Shown here piece by piece: positions 19,646-26,354 of a DNA stretch of 26,354 nt. Both the position numbers and the translations under genes were made by a program. Within the stretch, counting starts at the first letter, position 1. Every line of letters starts with the position of its first letter. Origin of the DNA: Curvularia sp. ZM96 (lineage: Eukaryota; Ascomycota; Dothideomycetes; Pleosporales; Pleosporaceae); the NCBI GenBank assembly GCA_022457065.1, contig JAJGBQ010000013.1, positions 1 through 26,354 on the forward strand, in the 5' to 3' direction. The notes beneath the pieces are model-generated. The model saw nothing but the letters and a program-made list of their open reading frames with translations. It did no database searches and had not been told where the DNA came from.

Positions 19646-20393
19646 ATGAGCATCACCAAAGCCATCATCCTGTCGGCGGGGCAGGGTTCGCGTCTCTTCC
19701 GTTGACCCGTGACATTCCCAAATGCATGATCGACTTCAATGGCCGCACCCTCATCAGCTGGCAGGTGGCGCTGGTCGCGAACAGGGTCAGCGATATTGTG
19801 GTCGTCACGGGCTTCCGCACGGAACGGGTGGAGGATCACGCGCTTCCAACTTCGGGACACCGGCGCGCGGGTGTGGACGCTGTTCAATCCCTTTCCAGGT
19901 CGCGGACAATCTGGGCACCTGCTGGATCGCGGGAGGAAATGGACCGCGACTTCATCATCCTCAACGGCGACACCATCATATCGGATGAGATTGTGGGCCG
20001 GCTGGTCGGTGGCGCGCAGGACGCGATCACCGTCACCGTCGACGTAAAGTCCGACTATGATGATGACGACATGAAGGTGAACCGCGACGAAAGCGGCCAC
20101 GCATTCACGCCAGCGGGTTGCTGCCGCTGACACCAACGCCGAATCCATCGGGATGCTGGCCTTACCGGCGAAGGCCCGGCGATCTTCCGCAATCAGATCG
20201 ACCAGATGATGCGGACGCCCGAAGGCGTGGAACGCTGGTATCTGCGCGCCATCGACATCATCGCGAAGGGTAACCGCGTCGGCACCGTTTCGATCGAGGG
20301 GCTGGACTGGCAGGAAGTCGATTTTCCGCAGGATGTGGAAGCCGCCAATGCCCTGACCGCCCGCTGGGTGGCGGAAGGCGTTACGCGAAATAA
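19646..20393 (+). CDS. LicC-like sugar/choline/inositol-phosphate nucleotidyltransferase, frameshifted
   Basis: The family transfers NMP from CTP or another NTP to a phosphorylated alcohol or sugar. ATG 19646 starts MSITKAIILSAGQGSRLLPL (one base is missing in the LLPL part), with signature GxGxRLxPLT, then TRDIPKCMIDFNGRTLISWQ (the PK(C/A)M lysine) and NRVSDIVVVTGFRTERVEDH. Metal-binding NGDTIISDEIVGRLVGGAQD and SDYDDDDMKVNRDESG follow. The C-terminal part is IFRNQIDQMMRTPEGVERWY, LRAIDIIAKGNRVGTVSIEG and LDWQEVDFPQDVEAANAL. The first stop in the assembled frame is at 20473-20475, but GVYAK followed by TAA at 20391-20393 fits better if one T is missing near 20380; a small hairpin (AAGCC/GGCTT) follows directly. 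The length of about 249 residues resembles phosphocholine cytidylyltransferase-type enzymes. The converging CDP-alcohol phosphotransferase suggests CTP as donor. Confidence 0.87.
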
Positions 20394-20568
20394 GCCTGTG
20401 TCGGCTTCAGGACGGATCGGCTTTCGGTTCTGGTGGGCTGCAAAATGGCGTCTTTCCCCGCTTCGGTGTTCATGACCTGCGGGCGCTGCGCCGCCGGTTC
20501 TTGAAATCCACCCCTTTAGCTTCGCTGGCCTTCGGCTTGCTCCACCATCTTCTGAATGTCGATCTGTT

Positions 20569-20984
20569 TCAGTCGAAATGGCCTTTCAGCCATTGCGCCA
20601 GCGCATCCCGCTGCTCCGCCGTCAATTTGACCGCGCTGCCCAGATCCGGCTGCCCCGGCCACCCGGCGTCGGGGACATCGACGCCCGCATGGCCGCGCGC
20701 GTAGCGGGGGATGACGTGGAAATGCACATGCGGGTCCACCATCATCAGCATGAGGTAATTGATCTTCGCATAGCTCACGGCCTGGCGGAGCGCGCTTTCA
20801 ATCGCCTTCGTCACCACGGCCAGTTCGGCATGGGCTTCCGCGGGCAGATCGCCAAACGCGGTCGCCTCGCTCTTCGCCGCCAGCACCAGCGATCCCAGCG
20901 GGCTGCGCGGGCCGGACAGCACGACCCATGTTAAATCTCCTACAAGGTCTGCGAAAAACCGAATCCCTTGATGGTTTCATTCAT
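20569..20984 (-). CDS. HIT family protein, frameshifted
   Basis: HIT proteins are nucleotide hydrolases or transferases with a histidine-triad active site, acting on dinucleotides or nucleoside phosphoramidates. ATG 20984 overlaps the stop of the upstream gene (ATGA). The start reads MNETIKGFG, then after one indel DLVGDLTWVVLSGPRSPLGS, LVLAAKSEATAFGDLPAEAH, a helical segment ELAVVTKAIESALRQAVSYA and KINYLMLMMVDPHVHFHVIP, which carries the triad HVHFHV (about residues 90-95). After AGWPGQPDLGSAVKLTAEQR it ends ALAQWLKGHFD, TGA 20569-20571. The length of about 138 residues is typical. Translational coupling to a CDP-alcohol phosphotransferase suggests it might handle a nucleotide by-product or intermediate of that pathway, which is inference only. 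Confidence 0.93.
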
Positions 20985-22086
20985 GATTTCGCTTCCATCC
21001 AGCTCACAATCGCCCGCCCCGACCGCTTCACGCCATAAGCCTGCGCCAGCCGCACCGCATGCACAACCAGCGAAATCACCGTCCACCACGCCAGCGCGAT
21101 CAGCCCGACATCCGGCCGCCCGAACAGCAGCGCCACGAACAGGATCACCATGTTCGGATTGCGCGCGGTAATCAGCCGGAACCGGCTGTTCGAAAGGCTG
21201 CCACACATGGATGTCCATGCCGAAATCCTTTAGGAACATCCCTTCGATCAGTCGCTGCAAGACATAGCCCGCAATCACTGCCGCCATCACCAACGCAAGG
21301 CTTGCGGAGACAGCGCCAACCCCCAGGCGGACAGCCCGATGCCCCAGAAATACCACCAGAAGGGCGGTGAATCAGATCGACGCCATGATCGAACACATTG
21401 CCCCATTTGGATGAGGTGATTGTGCAGCGCGCCAGCTTCCCGTCCACGGTATCCAGCACCATGAACACGAACCCCCGCCAGCATCCCGCTCCAATAAAGC
21501 CCTTGCGAAAACAGGTAGGTGGCGAGCACGCACAGCGCCGCGCCGATGGCTGTCACCATGTTCGGCGTCATGCCCACGGACGCCGCCAGCCGCGTCAGCC
21601 ACAACGCCAGTTCCGGCCAGAGATATTTGGTCAGCAGGTCGGTGACGCCCTTGTAAGCGCCGAAATAGCTCTTTCGCTCGATCTGCCGCCGGGTCGCTGG
21701 AGTCAGCCGTTGGATGAAGGGGCAATCCAGCTTGCGAAGCTGCCGGTTGTAGATTTGCGGATTGTCGCGATAATCGATGAACGCCAGTTCGCCGCGATGG
21801 CGCTCCAGATCGTCCGGCGGGACGCCTGCCGTCAGATGCGCCATCACCAGAGCGCCGCCGTCCGTCACCACCGTTCCGGGCCGCGTCGGATCTGGCGCAG
21901 CCACACGGGATCGAACACATAGTCGAGAGAGAGCCGCGCCGCGTGGTCTGCGGCGTATCGTCGGGCAATCCTTCCGCCCGCGCGAGACGGCGCAGGCGCT
22001 CCGCATTGGTCATGCCCAGATGTGGAATTGTCGCCGATCAGCGCAAGGGCGGGAAGAAAGGGCGGGAAGAGAGGGGTGTCGTTCAT
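20981..22086 (-). CDS. CDP-alcohol phosphatidyltransferase family membrane protein, frameshifted
   Basis: The enzyme transfers a phospho-alcohol from a CDP-linked donor to a second alcohol, with CMP released, in the membrane. ATG 22086 overlaps the upstream gene's stop (ATGA). The N-terminal 150 residues form a soluble extension: MTNAERLRRLARAEGLPDDT, LSLDYVFDPVWLRQIRRGP, VTDGGALVMAHLTAGVPPDD and FIDYRDNPQIYNRQLRKLDC. It continues RKSYFGAYKGVTDLLTKYLW, then VGMTPNMVTAIGAALCVLAT. The catalytic signature DTVDGKLARC, with WGNVFDHGVDLIH (DGxxAR-x8-GxxxDxxxD), lies at about 21380-21455. Further membrane helices follow and the end reads YGVKRSGRAIVSWMEAKS, TGA 20981-20983. The extended N-terminus recalls the inositol-phosphate type of the family (IPCT/DIPPS-like linkers) more than PgsA or PssA. 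The donor and acceptor are not known. Confidence 0.92.
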
Positions 22087-23189
22087 GATCCGCTGCTCTT
22101 ATCGCCTGGACCGGTCTTTGCAAGGAAGCGCAGGATCGCCTCGGCTCGCGCCGGGCCGCGCCGGCTGGATCGCCGCCGACGGATCTGGCCAGCCTCTGCC
22201 TCTGCGCCTCGGCATATAGCGGGTGCTGTCCGCATGATCGAGCGCGCCGGGCAATCCCGTCAATCGTTAAGCACATCGCCTAAAGTCCAGAAAAGATAAT
22301 CGGGATCGCCTCGCCATTCGACCCCATGCGCGTTCAGGAACAGGCAGGGGCGCGGCATGCTCACATCGTAGACCTGACTGCTGACATCGCCCAGATAGAT
22401 GTCGGCGCCTGCGGTATAGCTCATGTCGAACAGCCGGTCGGATTGCAGGTCGATCAGATTTTGCCCGGCACCGCCACGCATCACCGCCTCGATCCGCTCA
22501 AGCATCGGCGAACAGCGGACATGCGGCGCGACCACCAGATTATAGCGATCCTGCGCGGCGAACCATTGGATGACGTCCCGCCCAACCTGTCCCATGACGA
22601 CAGCGACCGGCGGCGGAAATGCGCGTAAAGAACCGTGGGCCGATCATTGTCGAACAAGGACGCGCGCGTTTTCTGCATCCGCGTCATGAGATCCAGCTTC
22701 ACATAGCCATTGACGGCATAATGTCCGGTCCGGATCGCCGGCGTCCAGCATCCGCTCTTCACTCTTTTCTCAGCAACAAGAGAGGTCGAAATGGCGATCC
22801 CGCTGATCGAAGGTGATGCCCGGTCGCCTGCGCCATGAGGCGTGAAGATCAGTCGTGTTCCGCGCGGCAGGAGGTGGCGAATGGCGGTCGTGGTCCGCTC
22901 CGGCACGACGATGGCGTCGAACCGACGCAACCAGGAAGCGCTCCCAGCAGCGTGGGCAGGCGGGGATGGCGGCTGACATGGAGGCGGCGAAGCCATTGAG
23001 AAGGCCCGCGCTTGCCCAGCAGCATCACAGATGGAACAAAGCCCGGATAAGGCGACGTCTTTACCATCCGCATATGCGCGGGCTGGCGACCGCGACCTGC
23101 GGTATCACGCCCGCGTCTGCCATTTCGGCGCGATCGGCAAAGCGTGAAACAGTTGATGAGGTCACCTATGAACAGGAAAGAATATGCAT
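22083..23189 (-). CDS. CDP-glycerol glycerophosphotransferase-like (TagB/TagF-type GT-B) protein, frameshifted
   Basis: TagB/TagF-type enzymes add glycerol phosphate, or a similar unit, from CDP-glycerol to a lipid-linked acceptor. ATG 23189 starts MHIL(F)LFIGDLHQL once indels are allowed for. Next come AHMRMVKTSPYPGFVPSVML, LRRFDAIVVPERTTTAIRHL, RGTRLIFTPHGAGDRA (catalytic-type histidine), YVKLDLMTRMQKTRASLFDN, DRPTVLYAHFRRSLSSW, VIQWFAAQDRYNLVVAPHVR and SYTAGADIYLGDVSSQVYDV (the SDYSSxxFD equivalent), then MPRPCLFLNAHGVEWRGDPD. The frame stops at 22260-22262, but a tail with GALDHADSTRY, AEAQRQRLA, AEAILRFLAKTGPGDKSSGS continues to TGA 22083-22085, which overlaps the next start. I therefore extend the gene. 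About 369 codons, one domain, and no TM segment in view. The true donor could differ from CDP-glycerol. Confidence 0.8.
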
Positions 23190-23352
23190 GCAATGCCCGC
23201 CTGTCTCAGGGGATGGGCCTTCTTGGCGCTCGGTCAGGAAGGCCAGATACATGTGCGATCCGGCCTTGCGTGACATTCTATCGGATCAGGCGGCTTGACT
23301 AAGCGGTCCCTATTGTTGAGGGCGGAACCGGGATAGCAGGACTGATACAGCG

Positions 23353-24123
23353 ATGGCCGAATTTGCGTTGCCCAAGAACAGCAAGATCACTGGCCAGCAA
23401 GGCGGCATCGGCGCCGGACGGCGCGACCAACGTCAAGAGCTTCAAAGTCTATCGCTACGATCCGGATTCGGCGAGAACCCGCATTATGACACGTTTGAGA
23501 TCGATCTCGACAACTGTGGCCCGATGGTTCTGGACGCGCTGCTCAAGATCAAGAACGAATATGATCGTCGCTGACCTTCCGCCGTTCGTGCCGCGAAGGC
23601 ATTTGTGGTTCCTGTTCGATGAACATGAACGGCAGGAACGGCTGGCCTGCACCACCGCCATCGATGAATGCGCGGGCAAGGAAGTGCGGATCACGCCGCT
23701 GCCGCACATGGATGTCATAAGGATCTCGTTCCTGACTTCACCCATTTTATGCCCAGTACAACTCGATCAAGCCGTGGCTGCAAACCGTCAGCCCGCGCCC
23801 AGCGGCAAGGAACGGCTCCAGTCGCCCGCCGACCGCGAGAAGCTGACGGCCTTTACGAGTGCATCCTGTGCGCCTGCTGCTCGACCAGCTGCCCCAGCTA
23901 CTGGTGGAAGACAAAGTTCCTTGGCCCGGCGATCCTGCTTCAGGCCTATCGCTGGCTGGCGGACAGCCGCGACGAATATACTGGCGAGCGTCTGGACGAC
24001 GGAAGATCCTTCCGCCTGTATCGCTGCACCATTATGAACTGCGCGAACGTCTGCCCCAAAGGTCTCAGCCCGGCCAAGGCGATTGCCGAAACCAAGAAGA
24101 TGATGGTCGAACGGCAGCTTTGA
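23353..24123 (+). CDS. sdhB: Succinate dehydrogenase iron-sulfur subunit SdhB, frameshifted
   Basis: SdhB carries electrons through [2Fe-2S], [4Fe-4S] and [3Fe-4S] clusters from the flavoprotein SdhA to the membrane quinone site of complex II in the TCA cycle. ATG 23353 starts MAEFALPKNSKITG. After a break come NVKSFKVYRYDPDSGENPHY, DTFEIDLDNCGPMVLDALLK and, in the next frame, RRSCREGICGSCSMNMNG ([2Fe-2S] ligands, nt about 23580-23640). The next cluster segment is YECILCACCSTSCPSYWW and the third is CTIMNCANVCPKGLSPAKAI. The end reads AETKKMMVERQL, TGA 24121-24123. About 257 codons, as in the family. No sdhA precedes it in this window; it is divergent from the glycerophosphotransferase-like gene over a 163-base spacer without a recognised promoter. 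Confidence 0.97.
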
Positions 24124-24127
24124 TCGG

Positions 24128-24589
24128 GTGACGGACGAACGGGAAATCGCCTTCGATTATCTGCCCGATCCGGACAATGCGGGGTGGATGATCTGGGGGC
24201 CGCGGCAGAACGGGCGTTTCAACACGCTCTACAATCCAGTCCGCGTGCGTGAGGAGGAGCCGGGGCGCGTTGCCCGTGTCCGTGTGCTGCCGGATGAGAT
24301 ACTGACGAGCGTCACCGGCAAAATGCAAGGTGCGACGGCGGGCTTCATCGACATCGCCATCTTCGCCGGGGCGCGCGGATGCGGCATCAACGAATCTGGC
24401 TTTGCCGTCACGATCGACCTGTCGATCCAGTTCCTCGCGCCGGGCGAGGCGGGGCGCAACATGGACGCCGTGGTCGAACTGGTGCGCGAAACCGGCCGCA
24501 TGGCCTTTTTGCGCGGCACGGTGGAGCAGGATTTCGGCGTTATCGCAACCTTCATGGCCACGATCCGAAAGGTCGGCCAGAACCGGTGA
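24128..24589 (+). CDS. PaaI-type hotdog-fold thioesterase, intact
   Basis: Hotdog-fold thioesterases hydrolyse acyl-CoA thioesters in the cytoplasm. The gene reads through in one frame from ATG 24128 (four bases after sdhB) to TGA 24587-24589, 153 residues. It starts MTDEREIAFDYLPDPDNAGW. The fold signature is TGKMQGATAGFIDIAIFAGA (about residues 60-80, the HGG region with QGA where family members often have HGG), followed by ESGFAVTIDLSIQFLAPGEA and a final strand RGTVEQDFGVIATFMATIRK. The altered HGG motif may affect which acyl-CoA is used. It overlaps the zapE start (GTGA) and probably sits in one operon with sdhB and zapE. The substrate is not known. It is the only complete, unbroken gene in the window. 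Confidence 0.85.
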   Translation: MTDEREIAFDYLPDPDNAGWMIWGPRQNGRFNTLYNPVRVREEEPGRVARVRVLPDEILTSVTGKMQGATAGFIDIAIFAGARGCGINESGFAVTIDLSIQFLAPGEAGRNMDAVVELVRETGRMAFLRGTVEQDFGVIATFMATIRKVGQNR

Positions 24590-25791
24590 CCGAGGTAATC
24601 GCCCGGTACGACGCCCTGATCGCCGCGGGCGAATTGCGGCCGGATCCTGATCAGCGCGCTGCGGCCGAACGGTTGACCCGGTTGCAGGCCGAATTGAAGC
24701 GACGCCGCCGCGCGGATCGACGCTCTGGAAATTGTTGCGTAAGCCGCCGGAACCGCCGCGCGTCTCTATATGGGGTCGGGCGCGGCAAGTCGATGCTGAT
24801 GGACCTGTTCTTCGAAGCCGCGCATGCAGCAAGAAGCGCGCCCATTTCCACGAATTCATGCTGGATGTCCATGCGCGGCTCGCCGAAGCGCGCAAGTCCG
24901 AAACGGTGATCCGATCCCGCCGGTCGTCGATCTGCTGGCGGAGGAGCGTGGCTGCTTTGTTTCGATGAGATGGTCGTGAACAATATGGCTGACGCAGCGA
25001 TCATGTCGTCGGCTGTTTACCGGATTGCTCGACAGGCGCGTCACGATCGTCACCACATCCAACCGCGCGCCGGACGATCTCTACAAGAACGGCCTTAACC
25101 GTCAGCTTTTCCTGCCCTTCATCGATCTGATCAAGGAACGGCTGGACGTCATGACGCTGAACGGGCCGACCGACTATCGGCCTGACCGTCTGGGCGATGC
25201 GACATTGTGGCATTCCCCAATGGGCCGGAGGCGACGGCGCTCAGTCAAGCTGCTTCCGCTGACCGATTATCCGCCGGAGGATCGACCATGTGCCGTCCGA
25301 AGATATTCCGGTGCAGGGCGGTCGCACGCTCCATGTGCCCAAAAGCCTGAAAGGGTCGCGGTTTTCTCCTTCAAGCGACTCCAGCAGAGGCCGCGGCGCG
25401 CCGATTATCTGGCCATCGCTCGCAAATATCACACGGTCATCATCGTCGGCATCCCTGTTCTCGGCCCGGAAAATCGCAACGCCGCGCGCTTCGTGACGCT
25501 GATCGACTGCTTTACGAATATAAGGTGAAACTGCTTGTTTCGGCAGACGCTGAACCTGCGTGCCTCTATCCTGAAGGGGATGGCGCCTTTGAGTTCGAGC
25601 GGACCGTCTCCCGCCTTATGGAAATGCAGTCGGACGATTATCTGGCGCTGGGCCACGGTTCCAACAACCGGCTGCGTTGCGTGGCTTTTTTGCCTGTTGT
25701 CATGAAAATAGGCCCGGATGCCTCCCAAAATGGAGAGGCATCCGGCAGGCAGCCTTTGGGAAGGATCAGGCACCAGGGTAGGAGCGCGTGA
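24586..25791 (+). CDS. zapE: AFG1/ZapE family P-loop ATPase, frameshifted
   Basis: ZapE is an AAA-type ATPase that interacts with FtsZ during division; its mitochondrial relative AFG1 helps remove misfolded respiratory subunits. GTG 24586 overlaps the thioesterase stop and gives (M)TEVIARYDALIAAGELRPD. Next come RLTRLQAELKR, the P-loop region GVGRGKSMLMDLFFEAA (about 24775-24825), HFHEFMLDVHARLAEARK, a Walker B remnant CFDEMVVNNMADAAIM, LLDRRVTIVTTSNRAPDDLY and KNGLNRQLFLPFIDLIKERL. The last part is RKYHTVIIVGIPVLGPENRN, AARFVTLID and RLMEMQSDDYLALGHG, where family members end. The first in-frame stop is at 25789-25791, but the family length (about 360 codons) and a hairpin at 25714 suggest the real stop lies near 25660. 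Several indels are present. Confidence 0.93.
25714..25745 (+). terminator. Strong hairpin after zapE
   Basis: A perfect 11-bp stem, CCGGATGCCTC (25714-25724) and GAGGCATCCGG (25735-25745), has a ten-base loop and lies about 55 bases after the last conserved zapE codon. No T-run follows on the plus strand; on the minus strand TATTTTCATG follows. It is a probable transcript end, possibly bidirectional. Confidence 0.55.
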
Positions 25792-25810
25792 GCGACAAAG
25801 GCGGTGGACC

Positions 25811-25836
25811 TATAATGCAATTGCGAATGAATTGCA
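25811..25836 (+). promoter_or_regulatory. Promoter with overlapping palindrome upstream of mdh
   Basis: A consensus -10 hexamer TATAAT stands at 25811-25816. It runs into a perfect inverted repeat, TGCAATT (25816-25822) and AATTGCA (25830-25836), around GCGAATG. No good -35 is visible at the proper distance (best at 25788-25793, GTGAGC). The embedded TGCGAATGAATTGCA resembles alphaproteobacterial Fur-type sites. The palindrome would cover the transcription start, the place for repression. It lies about 100 bases upstream of mdh. Confidence 0.45.
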
Positions 25837-25937
25837 AAGATAAATTACGCGGCCATCTTTTGGCAGGTTGAAACCTTTGTCATATCGGCCCGGCGGGCGA
25901 GCAATTCCAATATTTCGAGCTTGAGTGATGATTGCAT

Positions 25938-26354
25938 ATGGCCCGTAAGAAGATCGCGCTCATCGGCGCTGGCAATATCGGCGGCACGCTCGCGCATCTG
26001 GCGGCCCTCAAAGGGCTGGGCGACATCGTCCTGTTCGACGTGGTCGAAGGCGCCGCAGGGCAAGGCGCTGGATCTGTCGCAATGCGGTCCCGTCGAAGGC
26101 TTCGATGCCGGGATCACCGGCACCAACGATTATGCCGACATCAAGGACGCCGACGTCATCATCGTCACGCCGGCGTCGCCCGCAAGCCGGGCATGAGCCG
26201 CGACGACCTGCTGGGCATCAACCTCAAGGTCATGAAGGCCGTAGGCGAGGGCATCAAGAACAACGCGCTGAACGCTCTTCGTCATCTGCATCACCAACCC
26301 GCTGACGCGATGGTGTGGGCGCTGCGCGATTTTCCGGCCTGCCGCACAACAAGG
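25938..26354 (+). CDS. mdh: Malate dehydrogenase, 5' part, frameshifted, runs off window
   Basis: Mdh oxidises malate to oxaloacetate with NAD+ in the TCA cycle. ATG 25938 starts MARKKIALIGAGNIGGTLAH, with the NAD-binding GxGxxG motif at residues 10-15, followed by LAALKGLGDIVLFDVVEG, where the aspartate after LF binds the NAD ribose. Then come GKALDLSQCGPVEGFDAGIT, GTNDYADIKDADVIIVT and, after a break, RDDLLGINLKVMKAVGEGIK and a VICITNPLDAMVWAL segment (substrate-side asparagine). The window ends near the LPHNK-like region, at about residue 139 of about 320. This is the LDH-like MDH type usual in alphaproteobacteria. It follows sdhB and zapE, consistent with a TCA-enzyme region. No strong ribosome-binding site is seen. 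Confidence 0.96.
   Translation, partial: MARKKIALIGAGNIGGTLAHLAALKGLGDIVLFDVVEGAAGQGAGSVAMRSRRRLRCRDHRHQRLCRHQGRRRHHRHAGVARKPGMSRDDLLGINLKVMKAVGEGIKNNALNALRHLHHQPADAMVWALRDFPACRTTR

Noticed and set aside
20396..20568. Possible small gene between the nucleotidyltransferase and HIT genes
   Set aside because: Minus-strand phrases such as QIDIQKMVEQAEGQ are readable but no start, stop and frame fit together. It is treated as a spacer.
25845..25937. Possible 30-codon gene on the minus strand starting MQSSLKLEILELLARRADMT
   Set aside because: It is short, overlaps the mdh leader, has no ribosome-binding site that I can see, and no recognised family. It could be a real small protein, but I cannot support it.
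1..26354. CRISPR arrays, tRNA or rRNA genes, insertion sequences, prophage or toxin-antitoxin genes
   Set aside because: No regularly spaced repeats, cloverleaf-like sequences, transposase motifs or phage structural proteins were seen on either strand.

Overview
The window is high-GC alphaproteobacterial DNA and most likely comes from a Sphingomonadaceae genome (Sphingobium/Sphingomonas-like). This rests on the protein families, on the block Suv3-like helicase / S4 protein / FdxA / CarD, on a downstream succinate dehydrogenase B - thioesterase - ZapE - malate dehydrogenase block, and on short palindromic spacer repeats of a type I associate with sphingomonads. This is family-level recognition, not a database match.

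The main caveat is sequence quality. Almost every gene is clearly recognisable but its reading frame is broken by one- or two-base insertions and deletions, often several per gene. Essential housekeeping genes (nadA, sdhB, carD, fdxA) are broken as often as accessory ones, so I read the breaks as sequencing or consensus errors and not as pseudogenes. Coordinates span the whole gene, from the best start to the best stop, across these breaks. Only the thioesterase at 24128-24589 reads cleanly from end to end.

Layout. 1-5961 (+): end of nadA, a cardiolipin synthase-type phospholipase D, an S9 prolyl oligopeptidase, nadC and a secreted RNase T2. 5964-7874 (-): a DUF4112 membrane protein and a family 5 solute-binding lipoprotein. 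8036-9768 (+): a phosphate-selective-type porin and a small membrane protein. 9769-10187: a spacer with repeats and a terminator. 10188-14278 (-): helicase, S4 RNA-binding protein, 7Fe ferredoxin and CarD, read from right to left. 14488-16063 (+): an M23 murein peptidase. 16073-23189: a cell-surface or lipid-headgroup type locus with a MobA-like nucleotidyltransferase, a Wzx-like flippase, an Old Yellow Enzyme, a LicC-like cytidylyltransferase, a HIT protein, a CDP-alcohol phosphatidyltransferase and a CDP-glycerol glycerophosphotransferase-like protein. 23353-26354 (+): sdhB, thioesterase, zapE and the start of mdh.

The most interesting part is 16073-23189. Three minus-strand genes (glycerophosphotransferase-like, CDP-alcohol phosphotransferase, HIT) are joined by two ATGA stop/start overlaps. 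They face a predicted cytidylyltransferase, with a flippase and a second nucleotidyltransferase nearby. Together they look like a pathway that activates a polyol phosphate with CTP, transfers it to a membrane acceptor and possibly exports or extends the product. The chemistry is not given by the sequence. No tRNA, rRNA, CRISPR array, insertion sequence or prophage was recognised.
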